64,000 bases of DNA, taken from Taudactylus pleione. Lineage: Eukaryota > Chordata > Amphibia > Anura > Myobatrachidae. Within the stretch, counting starts at the first letter, position 1, and every line of letters starts with the position of its first letter. This document shows positions 1 to 12,684 of this stretch, piece by piece. The notes beneath the pieces were generated by a model. The model ran no database searches. It saw only the letters and a program-made list of their open reading frames with translations, and was not told the origin of the DNA. Position numbers and translations under genes: made by a program. The stretch lies in contig JAUIMM010000739.1 of NCBI GenBank assembly GCA_031769625.1, positions 124,001-188,000 of the forward strand, in the 5' to 3' direction.

Positions 1-1137
1 TAACCAGTTTATAACTCAGTGCACGTGTCATAACGGAGAACCTCTAACCTCTCACCATTGAGTTATAAACTGATTACACTGGATACAGAAGGGGTACTGA
101 TGGTAATGAGGCCCTTAATGGTGAGAGGTTAGAGGTTCTGTGTTATGACACGTGCACTGAGTTATAAACTGGTTACACTGGATAGAGAAGAGGTACTGAT
201 GGTAATGAGGCCCTTAATGGTGAGAGGTTAGAGGTTCTGTGTTATGACACGTGCACTGAGTTTTAAACTGATTACACTGGATACAGAAGAGGTACTGATG
301 GTAATGAGGCCCTTAATGGTGAGAGGTTAGAGGTTCTCCGTTATGACACGTGCACTGAGTTATAAACTGATTACACTGGATACAGAAGAGGTACTGATGG
401 TAATGAGGCCCTTAATGGTGAGAGGTTAGAGGTTCTGTGTTATGACACGTGCACTGAGTTATAAACTGATTACACTGGATAGAGAAGGTACTGATGGTAA
501 TGAGGCCCTTAATGGTGAGAGGTTAGAGGTTCTGCGTTATGACACGTGCACTGAGTTATAAACTGGTTACACTGGATAGAGAAGGGGTACTGATGGTAAT
601 GAGGGTGAGGCCCTTAATGGTGAGAGGTTAGAGGTTCTGTGTTATGACACGTGCACTGAGTTATAAACTGATTACACTGGATAGAGAAGAGGTACTGATG
701 GTAATGAGGCCCTTAATGGTGAGAGGTTAGAGGTTCTGCGTTATGACACGTGCACTGAGTTATAAACTGGTTACACTGGATAGAGAAGAGGTACTGAGGC
801 CCTTAATGGTGAGAGGTTAGAGGTTCTGCGTTATGACACGTGCACTGAGTTATAAACTGGTTACACTGGATAGAGAAGGGGTACTGATGGTAATGAGGCC
901 CTTAATGGTGAGAGGTTAGAGGTTCTGCGTTATGACACGTGCACTGAGTTATAAACTGGTTACACTGGATACAGAAGGGGTACTGATGGTAATGAGGCCC
1001 TTAATGGTGAGAGGTTAGAGGTTCTGCGTTATGACACGTGCACTGAGTTATAAACTGATTACACTGGATACAGAAGGGGTACTGATGGTAATGAGGCCCT
1101 TAATGGTGAGAGGTTAGAGGTTCTGCGTTATGATACC
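1..1137 (+). repeat. ~99-bp satellite array, first unit inverted
   Basis: About 11 head-to-tail copies of a ~99-bp unit containing gagttataaactg, gaggcccttaatggtgag and atgacacgtgcact. Copies start near 60, 160, 258, 357, 457, 553, 658, 757, 849, 948 and 1048 and differ by point changes and small indels. Bases 1-59 are the same sequence in the opposite orientation, so the array switches strand at about base 60. The array continues off the left edge of the window. Confidence 0.95.
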
Positions 1138-1815
1138 ATTGGCTGAGAGTAAAGGGTTATATAGAACAAGCCTAAGAGAAATGTCCCCTTATGAGGCCAC
1201 CAGACCTCCAATCGCAGCATTGCGCAGGGAGAAAGCGAGCCAGCCGCACTTACTAACAGTTTGTGACCCTCCCAATAACATCAATCTCAAGTAGATGCCA
1301 CATTTCTGCCTTTTTCTTTGTGGGAACTGTTACTCGGACCGTAAATCTGTATGCAGAGTCCCAGTTTTCACTGCACTATCCTGATTTTTAGGATTGTGGG
1401 GTTTTTCTGAATAAGGGAACATTCTGAACGTATTTTCTCCTGCCGCGCAGATTGGGGTGTGGTGAATGTAGGGTGTGGCATGAAGTTGCTCTATTTTTCA
1501 ATCTGGAATGTTGTGCGATATGGTTGGCTTCTGTATTTCCCAGGATAAATGCCACTACTCGTTTCCTAGGCGCATCCCGTACACAGGCCGGTGTACCTAG
1601 CTCAGGTGCCCATTGCTTATCGCAGAAATCAGGCCAAAGTAGGGCTTTTGGGCGCCATAACCAGACCGCGCAGCCATCTTTTGGGTCTCTTTAGATGGGA
1701 TTAGCCGATTTTTGAATAGTTTAGACGGGAGCTGCTCCTGCGGAAAACAAATGAATTCCTAAATCTGTGGAAAGTGATGTCTGTGTTGAGGTCATACATG
1801 GTATAATGGGACTAT
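1138..1815. other. intron 1 single-copy stretch
   Basis: I see no repeat array, no RNA gene and no exon-like segment here. The open frame at 1452-1694 has no recognisable protein motif and reads as chance. Confidence 0.6.
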
Positions 1816-2400
1816 GGGCCTGATTCAGAGCCGCTCGTTCGCTCCGAGCGATGTTTGCCCAACTGCGCATGCGTACGGATCGTTATACGCATGCACGAAC
1901 CAGTCAGTGCGGTCGAAATTCATGTGCTCGCAAAATAGCGAATGCCTGATAATTTGAGTGACAGAATGAGGCGTATGTGGGTGGTAACGGGGGAAGGTGC
2001 TTGAAAACGGGGAGTGGAGATCCGAACGCAGGCGTGCTTAAAGGTCAAAAAGAGCGTTTTATGGGTGTGCATAATTAATACAGCAGCGTCATTGACCACG
2101 TCACTGGGTTATTTTATAGCCCGAACTGCTCGCAAAATTGTGGTAGCAAAAACCAACCACAAGAATAGCGAGCAGTTCATACCCTGGTCGATGTACTCGA
2201 TTAATCTAATAAATAGCGGACATGACATAGGATGCGTGCGGCCAGGGGGCGTAGTTTCCCAAAAAACGACCGCAAGTTTTGTACGCTTGTTCAGACCTAG
2301 AGGCGTGAACAGACCGCAAAGAGCGAACGGTTCATTTGAATAGCCACCCCTATTTTCTGGACGAGCGAGCGCTAATTGCGTCCGGCTCTGAATCAGGCTC
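1816..2400. mobile_element. 585-bp inverted-repeat (MITE-like) element
   Basis: The left end, gggcctgattcagagccg, is the reverse complement of the right end, cggctctgaatcaggctc, apart from the second terminal base. The interior also shows loosely complementary gcgagcg-rich ends. The trinucleotide TAT lies directly outside both ends (1813-1815 and 2401-2403), a possible target-site duplication. There is no transposase; the open frame at 2014-2343 has no known motif. It is probably a non-autonomous DNA transposon; the superfamily is not determined. Confidence 0.75.
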
Positions 2401-2817
2401 TATGATCACTATAAGGTGCTAGTGTTGGGTAGCTGCGTCAATATGGTAACTTTTCAGTATTAATATTCTAGTGTTCCAATGACATGTTACAGCTCATTAT
2501 ATGGTCAGAACCCAGAATAAAAGAAAGATTCCAGATCTGAGAACCTCCCCTGGGCTTACGCTACTTGTCTGTATACTGGTGTGTAGGTGCGAGACGGACC
2601 TAAGGAGCGGCGTTGTCGATGTGCCCCAGCTGTGTGCCCCCTGTACATGAGCCATATAATAGGGATCAGCATCCCTACTGATTAGCAGTCATGTACAGGG
2701 GGTTAGTTGCAGATTGGAACTTTATATATTACAGTACCAATATCAATTTAGTACTAGAACATATGCTCCCTAATCAGAAATGATGAGACTTAACCATACC
2801 CCAGCTCTTCAAGGTGT
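2401..2817. other. intron 1 unique sequence
   Basis: AT-rich intronic sequence. It holds a small inverted repeat, ccccctgtacatga at 2637-2650 with its near complement around 2691-2704 (tcatgtacaggggg), separated by about 40 nt. Nothing else is recognised. Confidence 0.5.
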
Positions 2818-2990
2818 ACCATGGCACAGTGGTTAGTATTGTTGTCTTTCTGTGCTGCAGTCATTGGTCTCATTCTGACTAGGGACTTATTCTGTGTGGA
2901 GTTTGTACTTGTGTTAGCACAGACTACCTCCGGGTGCTGTGTATCCGCCCATAGTCGGAGCATACTGGTAGGTTAGTTTCCTTCTGACAC
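2818..2990 (+). mobile_element. degenerate tRNA-type SINE-like repeat, copy 1
   Basis: The segment runs from atggcacagtggttagtatt through attctgactagggac and gtgtggagtttgtac to catactggtaggttag. This order matches a dispersed repeat common in fish and frogs whose head resembles a tRNA promoter (A-box-like cagtggttag, then a B-box-like ggtct..attctgac). A second, independently diverged copy lies at 11664-11825. Family assignment is from memory and not secure. Confidence 0.55.
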
Positions 2991-3307
2991 AAATCTAGAA
3001 GATTATGTGCAGGAATTGGAGGAGCTGCCTTTATGGTGATTTAAGGGTGAAAAGACTTATTTACCGTGGCCCAGGCCCCCACACATGAGCACAGCGCCAC
3101 GTATCGCGGACCACTGACCTGTTACATGCCCTACATCAGCGCCATGTGCTCTCTCACAGCGCCAGAGGTTGTACATTTGTGCGCCGATTATTTCTACATG
3201 AAGGGCAGCTGGAGAGCTGATGCCAGGCTAAGCCTGCCATGCTGGGCACATACAGCTCCTGTGACCGGCTGGAGGTGGTGATTTACACCTGGTTCTCTCA
3301 CACTAAA

Positions 3308-3468
3308 GGGTCAATTTATTAAAGTGAGAGTTTATAGAAGTGGAGATGTTGCCCATAGCAACCAATCAGATTCTAGCTATTATCTTCTAGAAGGTACTAG
3401 TTAAATGTTAAGTAGAATCTGATTGGTTGCTATGGGCAACATCTCCAGTAAATCTACCCCTAAATGGT
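3308..3468. mobile_element. short fold-back element with perfect 33-bp arms
   Basis: Arms 3342-3374 and 3414-3446 are perfectly complementary over 33 bp and enclose a 39-nt loop. The core gcccatagcaaccaatcaga is, from memory, a very common dispersed fold-back repeat of frog genomes. The outer ends (ggtcaatttatt and aaatctaccccta) are weaker inverted repeats. There is no coding capacity. It is a MITE-like element. Confidence 0.75.
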
Positions 3469-5299
3469 TTGAGTGTTCCAGTATAATCCACATCACAAAA
3501 GTATTATTAGGTGAGATTACATGTATGAAATCACTATAAGTAGGATCTTGTTTCCAGTTTAGTTACAGATTGTGAGTGATGTTGTTGCCTGGAGAGTTAT
3601 TTTACCGAAGTCTCGTGCAGTAACTTAACGAGACGTCGCTAGTCTTTTGGAGACGCTGTCTCGGCTTAGAGTGCCCTCTGTCCCTCTCCCGCGAACTGTG
3701 ATCATTGCGCATCAGTCGGCCGTTCCTTCCCATCTAAGTTGATAACTTAGTTTCTCTTGTGTTTGTCTAGTGAGTGACTAAAGAATGAGAAGCACCTGGA
3801 GGATGGACCCCTCCTAAACGGCTTGGTTCATTCCAGTCATATTTCTTATGTGTAATCCTGGTGCTGATGAAGAAATCAAAAGGGGTAATATGTCTTTTCT
3901 AGCAGCCAAGAACATTGGGCCTCCTATGTCACTGGAAGATTACAGTATACGCTTTCACTCCAGCCTAAAGAATAAATCCCTTCTTTGTACATAGTGGTTC
4001 ATGTGTAATGAGGAAATGACTTTGGGGCTAGACTTGTATCGCCTCTGGTGCTCTGGCATTACCTCTGCAGAGTCCTATATAATCTCTAGGAGCTTGAATG
4101 GGTTTCCCTAAGAAATGTAAATGACCCAATTCTGCCCAATCAGAGCTTCACATCTATTACCAACCATGAGATCTGCAACAGGGCAATTTGGGATGTATAT
4201 TGACCTAAGGTCCCTCAGAACAAGTGTTTGGGGCTGGATGGGCTGACTTTACCACCAAATTGGGGGGTTGTTTCTCTTGCATTTGGTAACCTGCTAGTAC
4301 TGGTGCTATATTGTCACAACAAAGTCTATTGGGCATCACTGATGTCTTCCCCCTTCCCCCCCACCCCAAAAGATTCCATTGCCAGGATCCTTCACCGGCA
4401 TTATCACAAGGTCAACAACCAGTGGTGGGCAGTGGGTATTCCTATTTAATGCCATGAAGATGGAACATTGCTTGGCAATAGAATAGTCACTAGGGACAGA
4501 GCCTTGATTGCTGATAAGGTCCATGAAACATGAATCTCGTTATACTGCAGATGTGTCCAGCTAACGAAATTGAACACTTCTGTATTGCAAGTGTTACCAG
4601 CCTCAGCCATAGATGCTGATGACTTTCAGAACGTTCCCGATAATAAATTCTGGCTTCCTTCTGTACATAAAATCAGTTCAGTTTCTGTGTGCAAAGCTAG
4701 TCAGAGTTATTAGCTTATATGTTAGATTTGCTAAAGTCTGAGCTATATATCAATTTTTTAAAAAGTTTTTCGGAACTTCAGATACATATGGAATAGAGTA
4801 ATCACAAGGGTCGATGCACACCACACAAAGGCTCGCCAGTCTGACTACATGTAATCCACAGGGTGGTTGTACTGGGTCCCCAGGAACATGAACTCTGAAA
4901 CCAAAGTAGAACTTCCAAAACGCCAAACCTGAGTTAGGCACACAGGTGAGAGGGCCTAGATTGTTTAATGCCTTGTGCTAGTCATCCACTGATACATCTG
5001 GCAGTTGTCACCCATTCAGCAATGCCCTTTGTATTGTGGTCTAGGGAGTCCCGTAATACAAGTCAAAACTTGGGGAAATAACAAACAAATGCCTAACAAT
5101 ATTTCTGTGAAATGCTGAAGCCAAACGATGGCAGAGCCAATAAATTGGAAGGACTCTATAGCTTGAAACGATCAAAGCACACAGATCAGCCCTAGCGCCA
5201 TTTTGAAAACCTGGGTTCCCTTCTAAGGAGAAATGTACGGATTGTACGTTGCATGGATTCTAAACTTTGTTTGCTAAAGGTGGTTGTCACAGTCAATGT
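3469..5299. other. intron 1 unique sequence, 1.8 kb
   Basis: Mixed-composition intronic DNA with no tandem array. The short open frames at 4228-4449, 4336-4524 and 4750-4941 have no recognisable motif and no supporting splice or start context. The 3600-3800 stretch is more CG-rich than its surroundings but I cannot assign it. Confidence 0.5.
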
Positions 5300-7333
5300 T
5301 TGGATGTGTATTGGTGGGAAATGGGTGTAATGATGTGGGACATGGATATTGGGTATTGTATTGAGGGGAAATGGGTGTAATGATGTAGGACATGTATGGT
5401 GAGGTGATGGGAAATGGGTGTAATGATGTGGGACATGTATGGTGAGGTGATGTACTGATGGGAAATGGGTGTAATGATGTAGGGCATGTATGGTGAGGTG
5501 CTGTACTGATGGGAAATGGGTGTAATGATGTAGGACATGTATGGTGAGGAAATGGGTGTAATGATGTAGGACATGTATGGTGAGGAGATGTACTGATGGG
5601 AAATGGGTGTAATGATGTAGGACATGTATGGTGAGGTGATGGGAAATGGGTGTAATGATGTGGGACATGTATGGTGAGGAGATGGGAAATGGGTGTAATG
5701 ATGTAGGATATGTATGGTGAGGTTTAATGATGGGAAATGGGTGTAATGATGTAGGACATGTATGGTGAGGTAATGGGAAATGGGTGTAATGATGTAGGAC
5801 ATGTATGGTGAGGAAATGGGTGTAATGATGTAGGACATGTATGGTGAGGTGATGGGAAATGGGTGTAATGATGTAGGACATGTATGGTGAGGTGGTGTAA
5901 TGATGTAGGACATGTATGATGAGGAAATGGGTGTTATGATGTAGGACATGTATGGTGAGGTGATGGGAAATGGGTGTAATGATGTAGGACATGTATGATG
6001 AGGTGATGTACTGATGGGAAATGGGTGTAATGATGTAGGACATGTATGGTGAGGTGCTGTACTGATGGGAAATGGGTGTAATGATGTAGGACATGTATGG
6101 TGAGAAATGGGTGTAATGATGTAGGACATGCATGGTGAGGAGATGTACTGATGGGAAATGGGTGTAATGATGTAGGACATGTATGGTGAGGTGATGGGAA
6201 ATGGGTGTAATGATGTGGGACATGTATGGTGAGGAGATGGGAAATGGGTGTAATGATGTGGGACATGTATGGTGAGGTAATGGGAAATGGGTGTAATGAT
6301 GTAGGACATGTATGGGGAGGAGATGTACTGATGTGAAATGGGTGTAATGATGTGGGACATGTATGGTGAGGTGATGTACTGATGGAAAATAGGTGTAATG
6401 ATGTGGGACATGTATGGTGAGGGGATGTAGTGATGGGAAATAGGTGTAACGATGTAGGACATGTATGGTGAGGTGCTGTACTGATGGGAAATGGGTGTAA
6501 TGATGTAGGACATGTATGGTGAGGTGCTGTACTGATGGGAAATAGGTGTAATGATGTGGGACATGTATGGTGAGGGGATGTAGTGATGGGAAATAGGTGT
6601 AACAATGTATGACATGTATGGTGAGGTGATGTAGTGATGGGAAATAGGTGTAATGATGTAGGACATGGATGGTGAGGTGCTGTACTGATGGGAAATGGGT
6701 GTAATGATGTGGGACATGGATGGTGAGGTGCTGTACTGATGGGAAATGGGTGTAATGATGTAGGACATGTATGGTGAGGGGATGTAGTGATGGGAAATGG
6801 GTGTAATGATGTAGGACATGGATGGTGAGGTGATGGGAAATGGGTGTAATGATGTGGGACATGTATGGTGAGGTGATGTAGTGATGGGAAATAGGTGTAT
6901 TGATGTAGGACATGTATGGTGATGTGATGTACTGATGGGAAATAGGTGTAATGATGTGGGACATGTATGGTGAGGGGATGTAGTGATGGGAAATGGGTGT
7001 AATGATGTAGGACATGTATGGTGAGGTGATGTACTGATGGAAAATGGGTGTAATGATGTGGGACATGGATGTTGGGTGTTATAGTGGTAGAAATGGGTAT
7101 AATGATGTGGGACACGTATGGTGGATGTTGTACTGATGGGAAATAGGTGTAATGATGTGGGACATGTATGGTGAGGTGATGGGGAATGGGTGTAATGATG
7201 TGAGATGTATGGTGAGGTGCTGTACTGATGGGAAATGGGTATAATGATGTGGAACATGGATTTTGGATGTTATAGTGGTGGAAATGGGCGTAATGATGTG
7301 GAACATGGATGTTGGGTGTTCTATTGATGGGAA
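5300..7333 (+). repeat. minisatellite array, ~36- and ~51-bp units
   Basis: About 45 copies of a unit based on gaaatgggtgtaatgatg followed by taggacatgtatggtgagg, with an optional gatgtactgatg segment that gives long and short versions. Its minus strand is open in several frames (up to 654 codons) because the unit has no minus-strand stops; the predicted His/Thr/Pro-rich peptides are simply the monomer translated. Confidence 0.95.
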
Positions 7334-7655
7334 ATTGTTTTTAAACAGATTTTAAAGTGTTTTTCCTGATATTTTACAAACTTGCATGTACTACATAAAT
7401 ATCACAACAGACATGTTAATGTACCCTAAAATACTCTAGGGACTGTATTTGCTGATAGACACTTGCTGGGTAATAAAAGCTGTAAAACCCTATAAAACTG
7501 TACACAGCCTGTAATACATATGACCACTCAGGGCATCAGACAGTGTCTGGTTATCTTATTTGCCATTTTTTTGGGGGGGGGCACAGTTTAGTAGGTTATT
7601 CACTTTTTTTTTTGTAACAAATTCCTTCATTCAGATGTACAGCAAACATGACTGG
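7334..7655. other. intron 1 unique AT-rich sequence
   Basis: Nothing recognised apart from short homopolymers: a T run then a G run near 7565-7580, and a T run near 7601. Confidence 0.5.
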
Positions 7656-7945
7656 TCCATTATTATTATTATTATCATTTATTTATATGGCGCCACAAGT
7701 GTTCCGCAGCGCCTTACAAAGTACATAAACAAATTGTAGACAAGTGACTTACAGAACAATACAATACAGGACATGGACATGGATAATACATATTGCAATT
7801 AGCGACCATATCACCCAGATAAGCAACAGAGCATAAGCACCAAGTGTTAGGTGCCCTAGTGGTGAGTAAGAAGTAAATTACTCTATAGTAAGGAGAAGCA
7901 CAAGAGGGTAGCTGGCCCTGCTCGTGAGAGCTTACAATCTAAAAA
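7656..7945 (-). mobile_element. dispersed retroelement 3' end, (ATT)n tail
   Basis: Read on the minus strand, it begins ttagattgtaagctctcacg, passes cgctgcggaacacttgtgg and ggcgccatataaataaatg, and ends in (ataat)n. This is a familiar frog dispersed repeat with a short-repeat tail, probably the 3' end of a non-LTR retroelement or a SINE derived from one. A related + strand copy lies at 26849-26992. The family name is uncertain. Confidence 0.6.
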
Positions 7946-8345
7946 TGATATCTCCGTGTGATGTGACACTCTGGGACCCTGCTAACCAATGTTTGGCCTC
8001 TGTAAATTAAGAATGTATGTTGCTGGCTTTGGGGTGGTCAAACAGGCGACACTAACTTGTACTCAAATGACCTGAATCCAGGGTGTACCCATGATGGATG
8101 ACCCGCCATGTTACCACTGAGACCATCCGCTCCTGTCTGTGTAATTGGCTCTGTGTTTTCTTGTTCCATTCGTGTCCCTTTAAGTTTTGCTCCCGACATG
8201 ACAAACTGTAAAGCTGGGTATACACCTAAAAGATATATCTCCAGATGATGGTTGTTCATACACACTGAACAACACTCATCTGGCTGCGGGTCCCGCGTCA
8301 CACCCACCTCCTCGCAGCCTCTGCAGCAGGTATAATACGGGTGGC
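7946..8345. other. intron 1 sequence with partial MITE end
   Basis: Mostly unassigned. The piece gctgggtatacacctaaaag at 8213-8232 resembles the terminus of the inverted-repeat element at 41876-42199, so one end of a related element may be present. The minus-strand open frame at 8038-8307 has no family resemblance. Confidence 0.4.
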
Positions 8346-11300
8346 CCCTATCTCCGAGCTAGGAATGATTTCTCACTGCTAGCTTCCATACCTTACACCA
8401 GTCCCTAGCTCTGAGCTATGAATGATTTCTCACTGCTAGCTTCCATAGCTTACACCAGTCCCTAGCTCCGAGCTATGAATGATTTCTCACTGCTAGCTTC
8501 CATAGCTTACACCAGTCCCTAGCTCTGAGCCATGAATGATTTCTCACTGCTAGCTTCCATACCTTACACCAGTCCCTAGCTCCGAGCTATCAATGATTTC
8601 TCACTGCTAGCTTCCATAGCTTACACCAGTCCCTAGCTCTGAGCTATGAATGATTTCTCACTGCTAGCTTCCATAGCTTACACCAGTCTCTAGCTCTGAG
8701 CTATGAATGATTTCTCACTGCTAGCTTCCATAGCTTACACCAGTCCCTAGCTCCGAGCTAGGAATGATTTCTCACTGCTAGCTTCCATACCTTACACCAG
8801 TCCCTAGCTCCGAGCTATCAATGATTTCTCACTGCTAGCTTCCATAGCTTACACCAGTCCCTAGCTCTGATCTATGAATGATATCTCACTGCTAGCTTCC
8901 ATAGCTTACACAGTCCCTAGCTCTGAGCTATGGATGATATCTCACTGCTAGCTTCCATAGCTTACACAGTCCCTAGCTCTGAGCTATGGATGATATCTCA
9001 CTGCTAGCTTCCATAGCTTACACCAGTCCCTAGCTCTGAGCTATGGATGATTTCTCACTGCTAGCTTCCATAGCTTACACCAGTCTCTAGCTCTGAGCTA
9101 TGGATGATTTCTCACTGCTAGCTTCCATAGCTTACACCAGTCTCTAGCTCTGAGCTATGAATGATTTCTCACTGCTAGCTTCCATAGCTTACACCAGTCC
9201 CTAGCTCCGAGCTAGGAATGATTTCTCACTGCTAGCTTCCATACCTTACACCAGTCCCTAGCTCCGAGCTATCAATGATTTCTCACTGCTAGCTTCCATA
9301 GCTTACACCAGTCCCTAGCTCTGATCTATGAATGATATCTCACTGCTAGCTTCCATAGCTTACACAGTCCCTAGCTCTGAGCTATGGATGATATCTCACT
9401 GCTAGCTTCCATAGCTTACACAGTCCCTAGCTCTGAGCTATGGATGATATCTCACTGCTAGCTTCCATAGCTTACACCAGTCCCTAGCTCTGAGCTATGG
9501 ATGATTTCTCACTGCTAGCTTCCATAGCTTACACCAGTCCCTAGCTCCGAGCTATGAATGATTTCTCACTGCTAGCTTCCATAGCTTACACCAGTCACTA
9601 GCTCTGAGCTATGGATGATTTCTCACTGCTAGCTTCCATAGCTTACACCAGTCCCTAGCTCCGAGCTAGGAATGATTTCTCACTGCTAGCTTCCATAGCT
9701 TACACCAGTCCCTAGCTCTGAGCTATGAATGATTTCTACCTGCTAGCTTCCATACCTTACACCAGTCCCTAGCTCTGAGCTATGAATGATTTCTCACTGC
9801 TAGCTTCCATAGCTTACACCAGTCCCTAGCTCCGAGCTATGAATGATTTCTCACTGCTAGCTTCCATACCTTACACCAGTCCCTAGCTCTGAGCTATGAA
9901 TGATTTCTCACTGCTAGCTTCCATAGCTTACACCAGTCCCTAGCTCCGAGCTATGAATGATTTCTCACTGCTAGCTTCCATAGCTTACACCAGTTCCTAG
10001 CTCTGAGCTATGGATGATTTCTCTCTGCTAGCTTCCATACCTTACACCAGTTCCTAGCTCTGAGCTATGGATGATTTCTCTCTGCTAGCTTCCATAGCTT
10101 ACACCAGTCCCTAGCTCTGAGCTAGGAATGATATCTCACTGCTAGCTTCCATAGCTTACACCAGTCCCTAGCTCCGAGCTATGGATGATTTCTCTCTGCT
10201 AGCTTCCATAGTTTACACCAGTCCCTAGCTCTGAGCTAGGAATGATTTCTCACTGCTAGCTTCCATAGCTTACACCAGTCCCTAGCTCTGAGCTACGGAT
10301 GATTTCTCACTGCTAGCTTCCATAGCTTACACCAGTCCCTAGCTCTGAGCTACGGATGATTTCTCACTGCTAGCTTCCATAGCTTACACAGTCCCTAGCT
10401 CTGAGCTATGGATGATATCTCACTGCTAGCTTCCATAGCTTACACCAGTCCCTAGCTCCGAGCTATGAATGATTTCTCACTGCTAGCTTCCATAGCTTAC
10501 ACAGTCCTAGCTCTGAGCTATGGATGATATCTCACTGCTAGCTTCCATACCTTACACCAGTCCCTAGCTCTGAGCTATGAATGATTTCTCTCTGCTAGCT
10601 TCCATAGCTTACACCAGTCCCTAGCTCTGAGCTAGGAATGATATCTCACTGCTAGCTTCCATAGCTTACACCAGTCCCTAGCTCCGAGCTATGGATGATT
10701 TCTCTCTGCTAGCTTCCATAGTTTACACCAGTCCCTAGCTCTGAGCTAGGAATGATTTCTCACTGCTAGCTTCCATAGCTTACACCAGTCCCTAGCTCTG
10801 AGCTACGGATGATTTCTCACTGCTAGCTTCCATAGCTTACACCAGTCCCTAGCTCCGAGCTATGGATGATTTCTCTCTGCTAGCTTCCATAGTTTACACC
10901 AGTCCCTAGCTCTGAGCTAGGAATGATTTCTCACTGCTAGCTTCCATAGCTTACACCAGTCCCTAGCTCTGAGCTACGGATGATTTCTCACTGCTAGCTT
11001 CCATAGCTTACACCAGTCCCTAGCTCTGAGCTACGGATGATTTCTCACTGCTAGCTTCCATAGCTTACACCAGTCACTAGCTCTGAGCTAGGAATGATTT
11101 CTCACTGCTAGCTTCCATAGCTTACACCAGTCCCTAGCTCCGAGCTATGAATGATTTCTCACTGCTAGCTTCCATAGCTTACACCAGTCCCTAGCTCCGA
11201 GCTATGAATGATTTCTCACTGCTAGCTTCCATAGCTTACACAGTCCCTAGCTCTGAGCTATGGATGATATCTCACTGCTAGCTTCCATAGCTTACACCAG

Positions 11301-11552
11301 TCCCTAGCTCCGAGCTATGAATGATTTCTCACTGCTAGCTTCCATAGCTTACACAGTCCTAGCTCTGAGCTATGGATGATATCTCACTGCTAGCTTCCAT
11401 AGCTTACACCAGTCCCTAGCTCCGAGCTAGGAATGATTTCTCACTGCTAGCTTCCATAGCTTACACAGTCCCTAGCTCTGAGCTATGGATGATATCTCAC
11501 TGCTAGCTTCCATAGCTTACACCAGTCCCTAGCTCCGAGCTATGAATGATTT
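8346..11552 (+). repeat. 57-bp minisatellite array, ~56 copies
   Basis: The unit is about 57 bp: ccctagctctgagctatgaa, then tgatttctcactgctagc, then ttccatagcttacaccagt. Each monomer contains the near-palindrome tagctc-N-gagcta and a gctagc site. Variants (gatttctc or gatatctc, ctccgagc or ctctgagc, caccagt or cacagt) recur in blocks, showing higher-order duplication. Stops in every frame keep it free of long ORFs. Confidence 0.97.
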
Positions 11553-11663
11553 GCTATTGGTGGAATATGGTTGCTGGAGTAGACATTATTTTGTTTTTAC
11601 ACATTGGCACATTATACTAACAGATTGAGCTATGTCAGTCACACATACATATATTGTGTGACA

Positions 11664-11825
11664 CGGTTGGAGTAGTGGTTAGCTTTGCTGCCTCAAAAGA
11701 CTGAGATCTTGGGTTTGACTTCTACCATTGTTTTATTTGTGTGGAGTTTGTAGGTTCTACCCATGTTTGTGTGGGATTGCTTCTGGTGCTCCGGTTTCCT
11801 CCAACAATCCAAAAATAAAAGTGAA
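11664..11825 (+). mobile_element. degenerate tRNA-type SINE-like repeat, copy 2
   Basis: The segment runs ggagtagtggttagctttgc, gggtttgacttctac (degraded B-box-like), tgtgtggagtttgtaggttc, then gctccggtttcctccaac and aatccaaaaataaaa. It follows the same order as 2818-2990 and keeps more of the 3' half. It sits immediately before the 31-bp array at 11847. Confidence 0.6.
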
Positions 11826-11846
11826 CCTGTGTCTGTACATGTGACA

Positions 11847-12605
11847 GGGGTTATGTGTTACTGGCTGTGGTATTGCAGGGGTTACACATTACTGGCTGTG
11901 GTATTGCAGGGGTTACATATTACTGGCTGTGGTATTGCAGGGGTTACACATTACTGGCTGTGGTATTGCAGGGGTTACATATTACTGGCTGGGGTATTGC
12001 AGGGGTTACATATTACTGGCTGGGGTATTGCAGGGGTTACACATTACTGGCTGTGGTATTGCAGGGGTTACATATTACTGGCTGTGGTATTGCAGGGGTT
12101 ACACATTACTGGCTGTGGTATTGCAGGGGTTACACATTACTGGATGTGGTATTGCAGGGGTTACGTATTACTGGCTGTGGTATTGCAGGGGTTACGTATT
12201 ACTGGCTGCGGTATTGCAGGGGTTACATATTACTGGCTGCGGTATTGCAGGGGTTACATATTACTGGCTGCGGTATTGCAGGGGTTACATATTACTGGCT
12301 GCGGTATTGCAGGGGTTACATAATACTGGCTGCGGTATTGCAGGGGTTACATATTACTGGCTGCGGTATTGCAGGGGTTACACATTACTAGCTGCGGTAT
12401 TGCAGGGGTTACACATTACTGGCTGGGGTATTGCAGGGGTTACATATTACTGGCTGGGGTATTGCAGGGGTTACCTATTACTGGCTGCGGTATTGCAGGG
12501 GTTACCTATTACTGGCTGCGGTATTGCAGGGGTTACATATTACTGGCTGCGGTATTGCAGGGGTTACATATTACTGGCTGCGGTATTGCAGGGGTTACAT
12601 ATTAC
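11847..12605 (+). repeat. 31-bp minisatellite array, ~24 copies
   Basis: The unit is ggggttacatattactggct followed by gtggtattgca, with ggct-gcggtat in the later copies. The 3' copies are more homogeneous for the gcgg variant. It merges through an irregular zone (12606-12684) into the TG-rich array that follows, with which it shares the core ttactggctgc. Confidence 0.96.
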
Positions 12606-12684
12606 AGCGTTATCTGTTACTGACTATAGTATTGCAGACAAGGAGTGTGTTACCAGCTGTGGTATAGCAGTATGTTTGTGTTGT

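Noticed and set aside
2818..2990. A functional tRNA gene
   Set aside because: Promoter-like boxes are degenerate and no cloverleaf with an anticodon arm can be drawn; the extended 3' part matches a dispersed repeat.
5192..7306. Minus-strand His/Thr/Pro-rich open frames of 393-654 codons
   Set aside because: Translation of the 36/51-bp minisatellite in three overlapping frames; no start context or motif.
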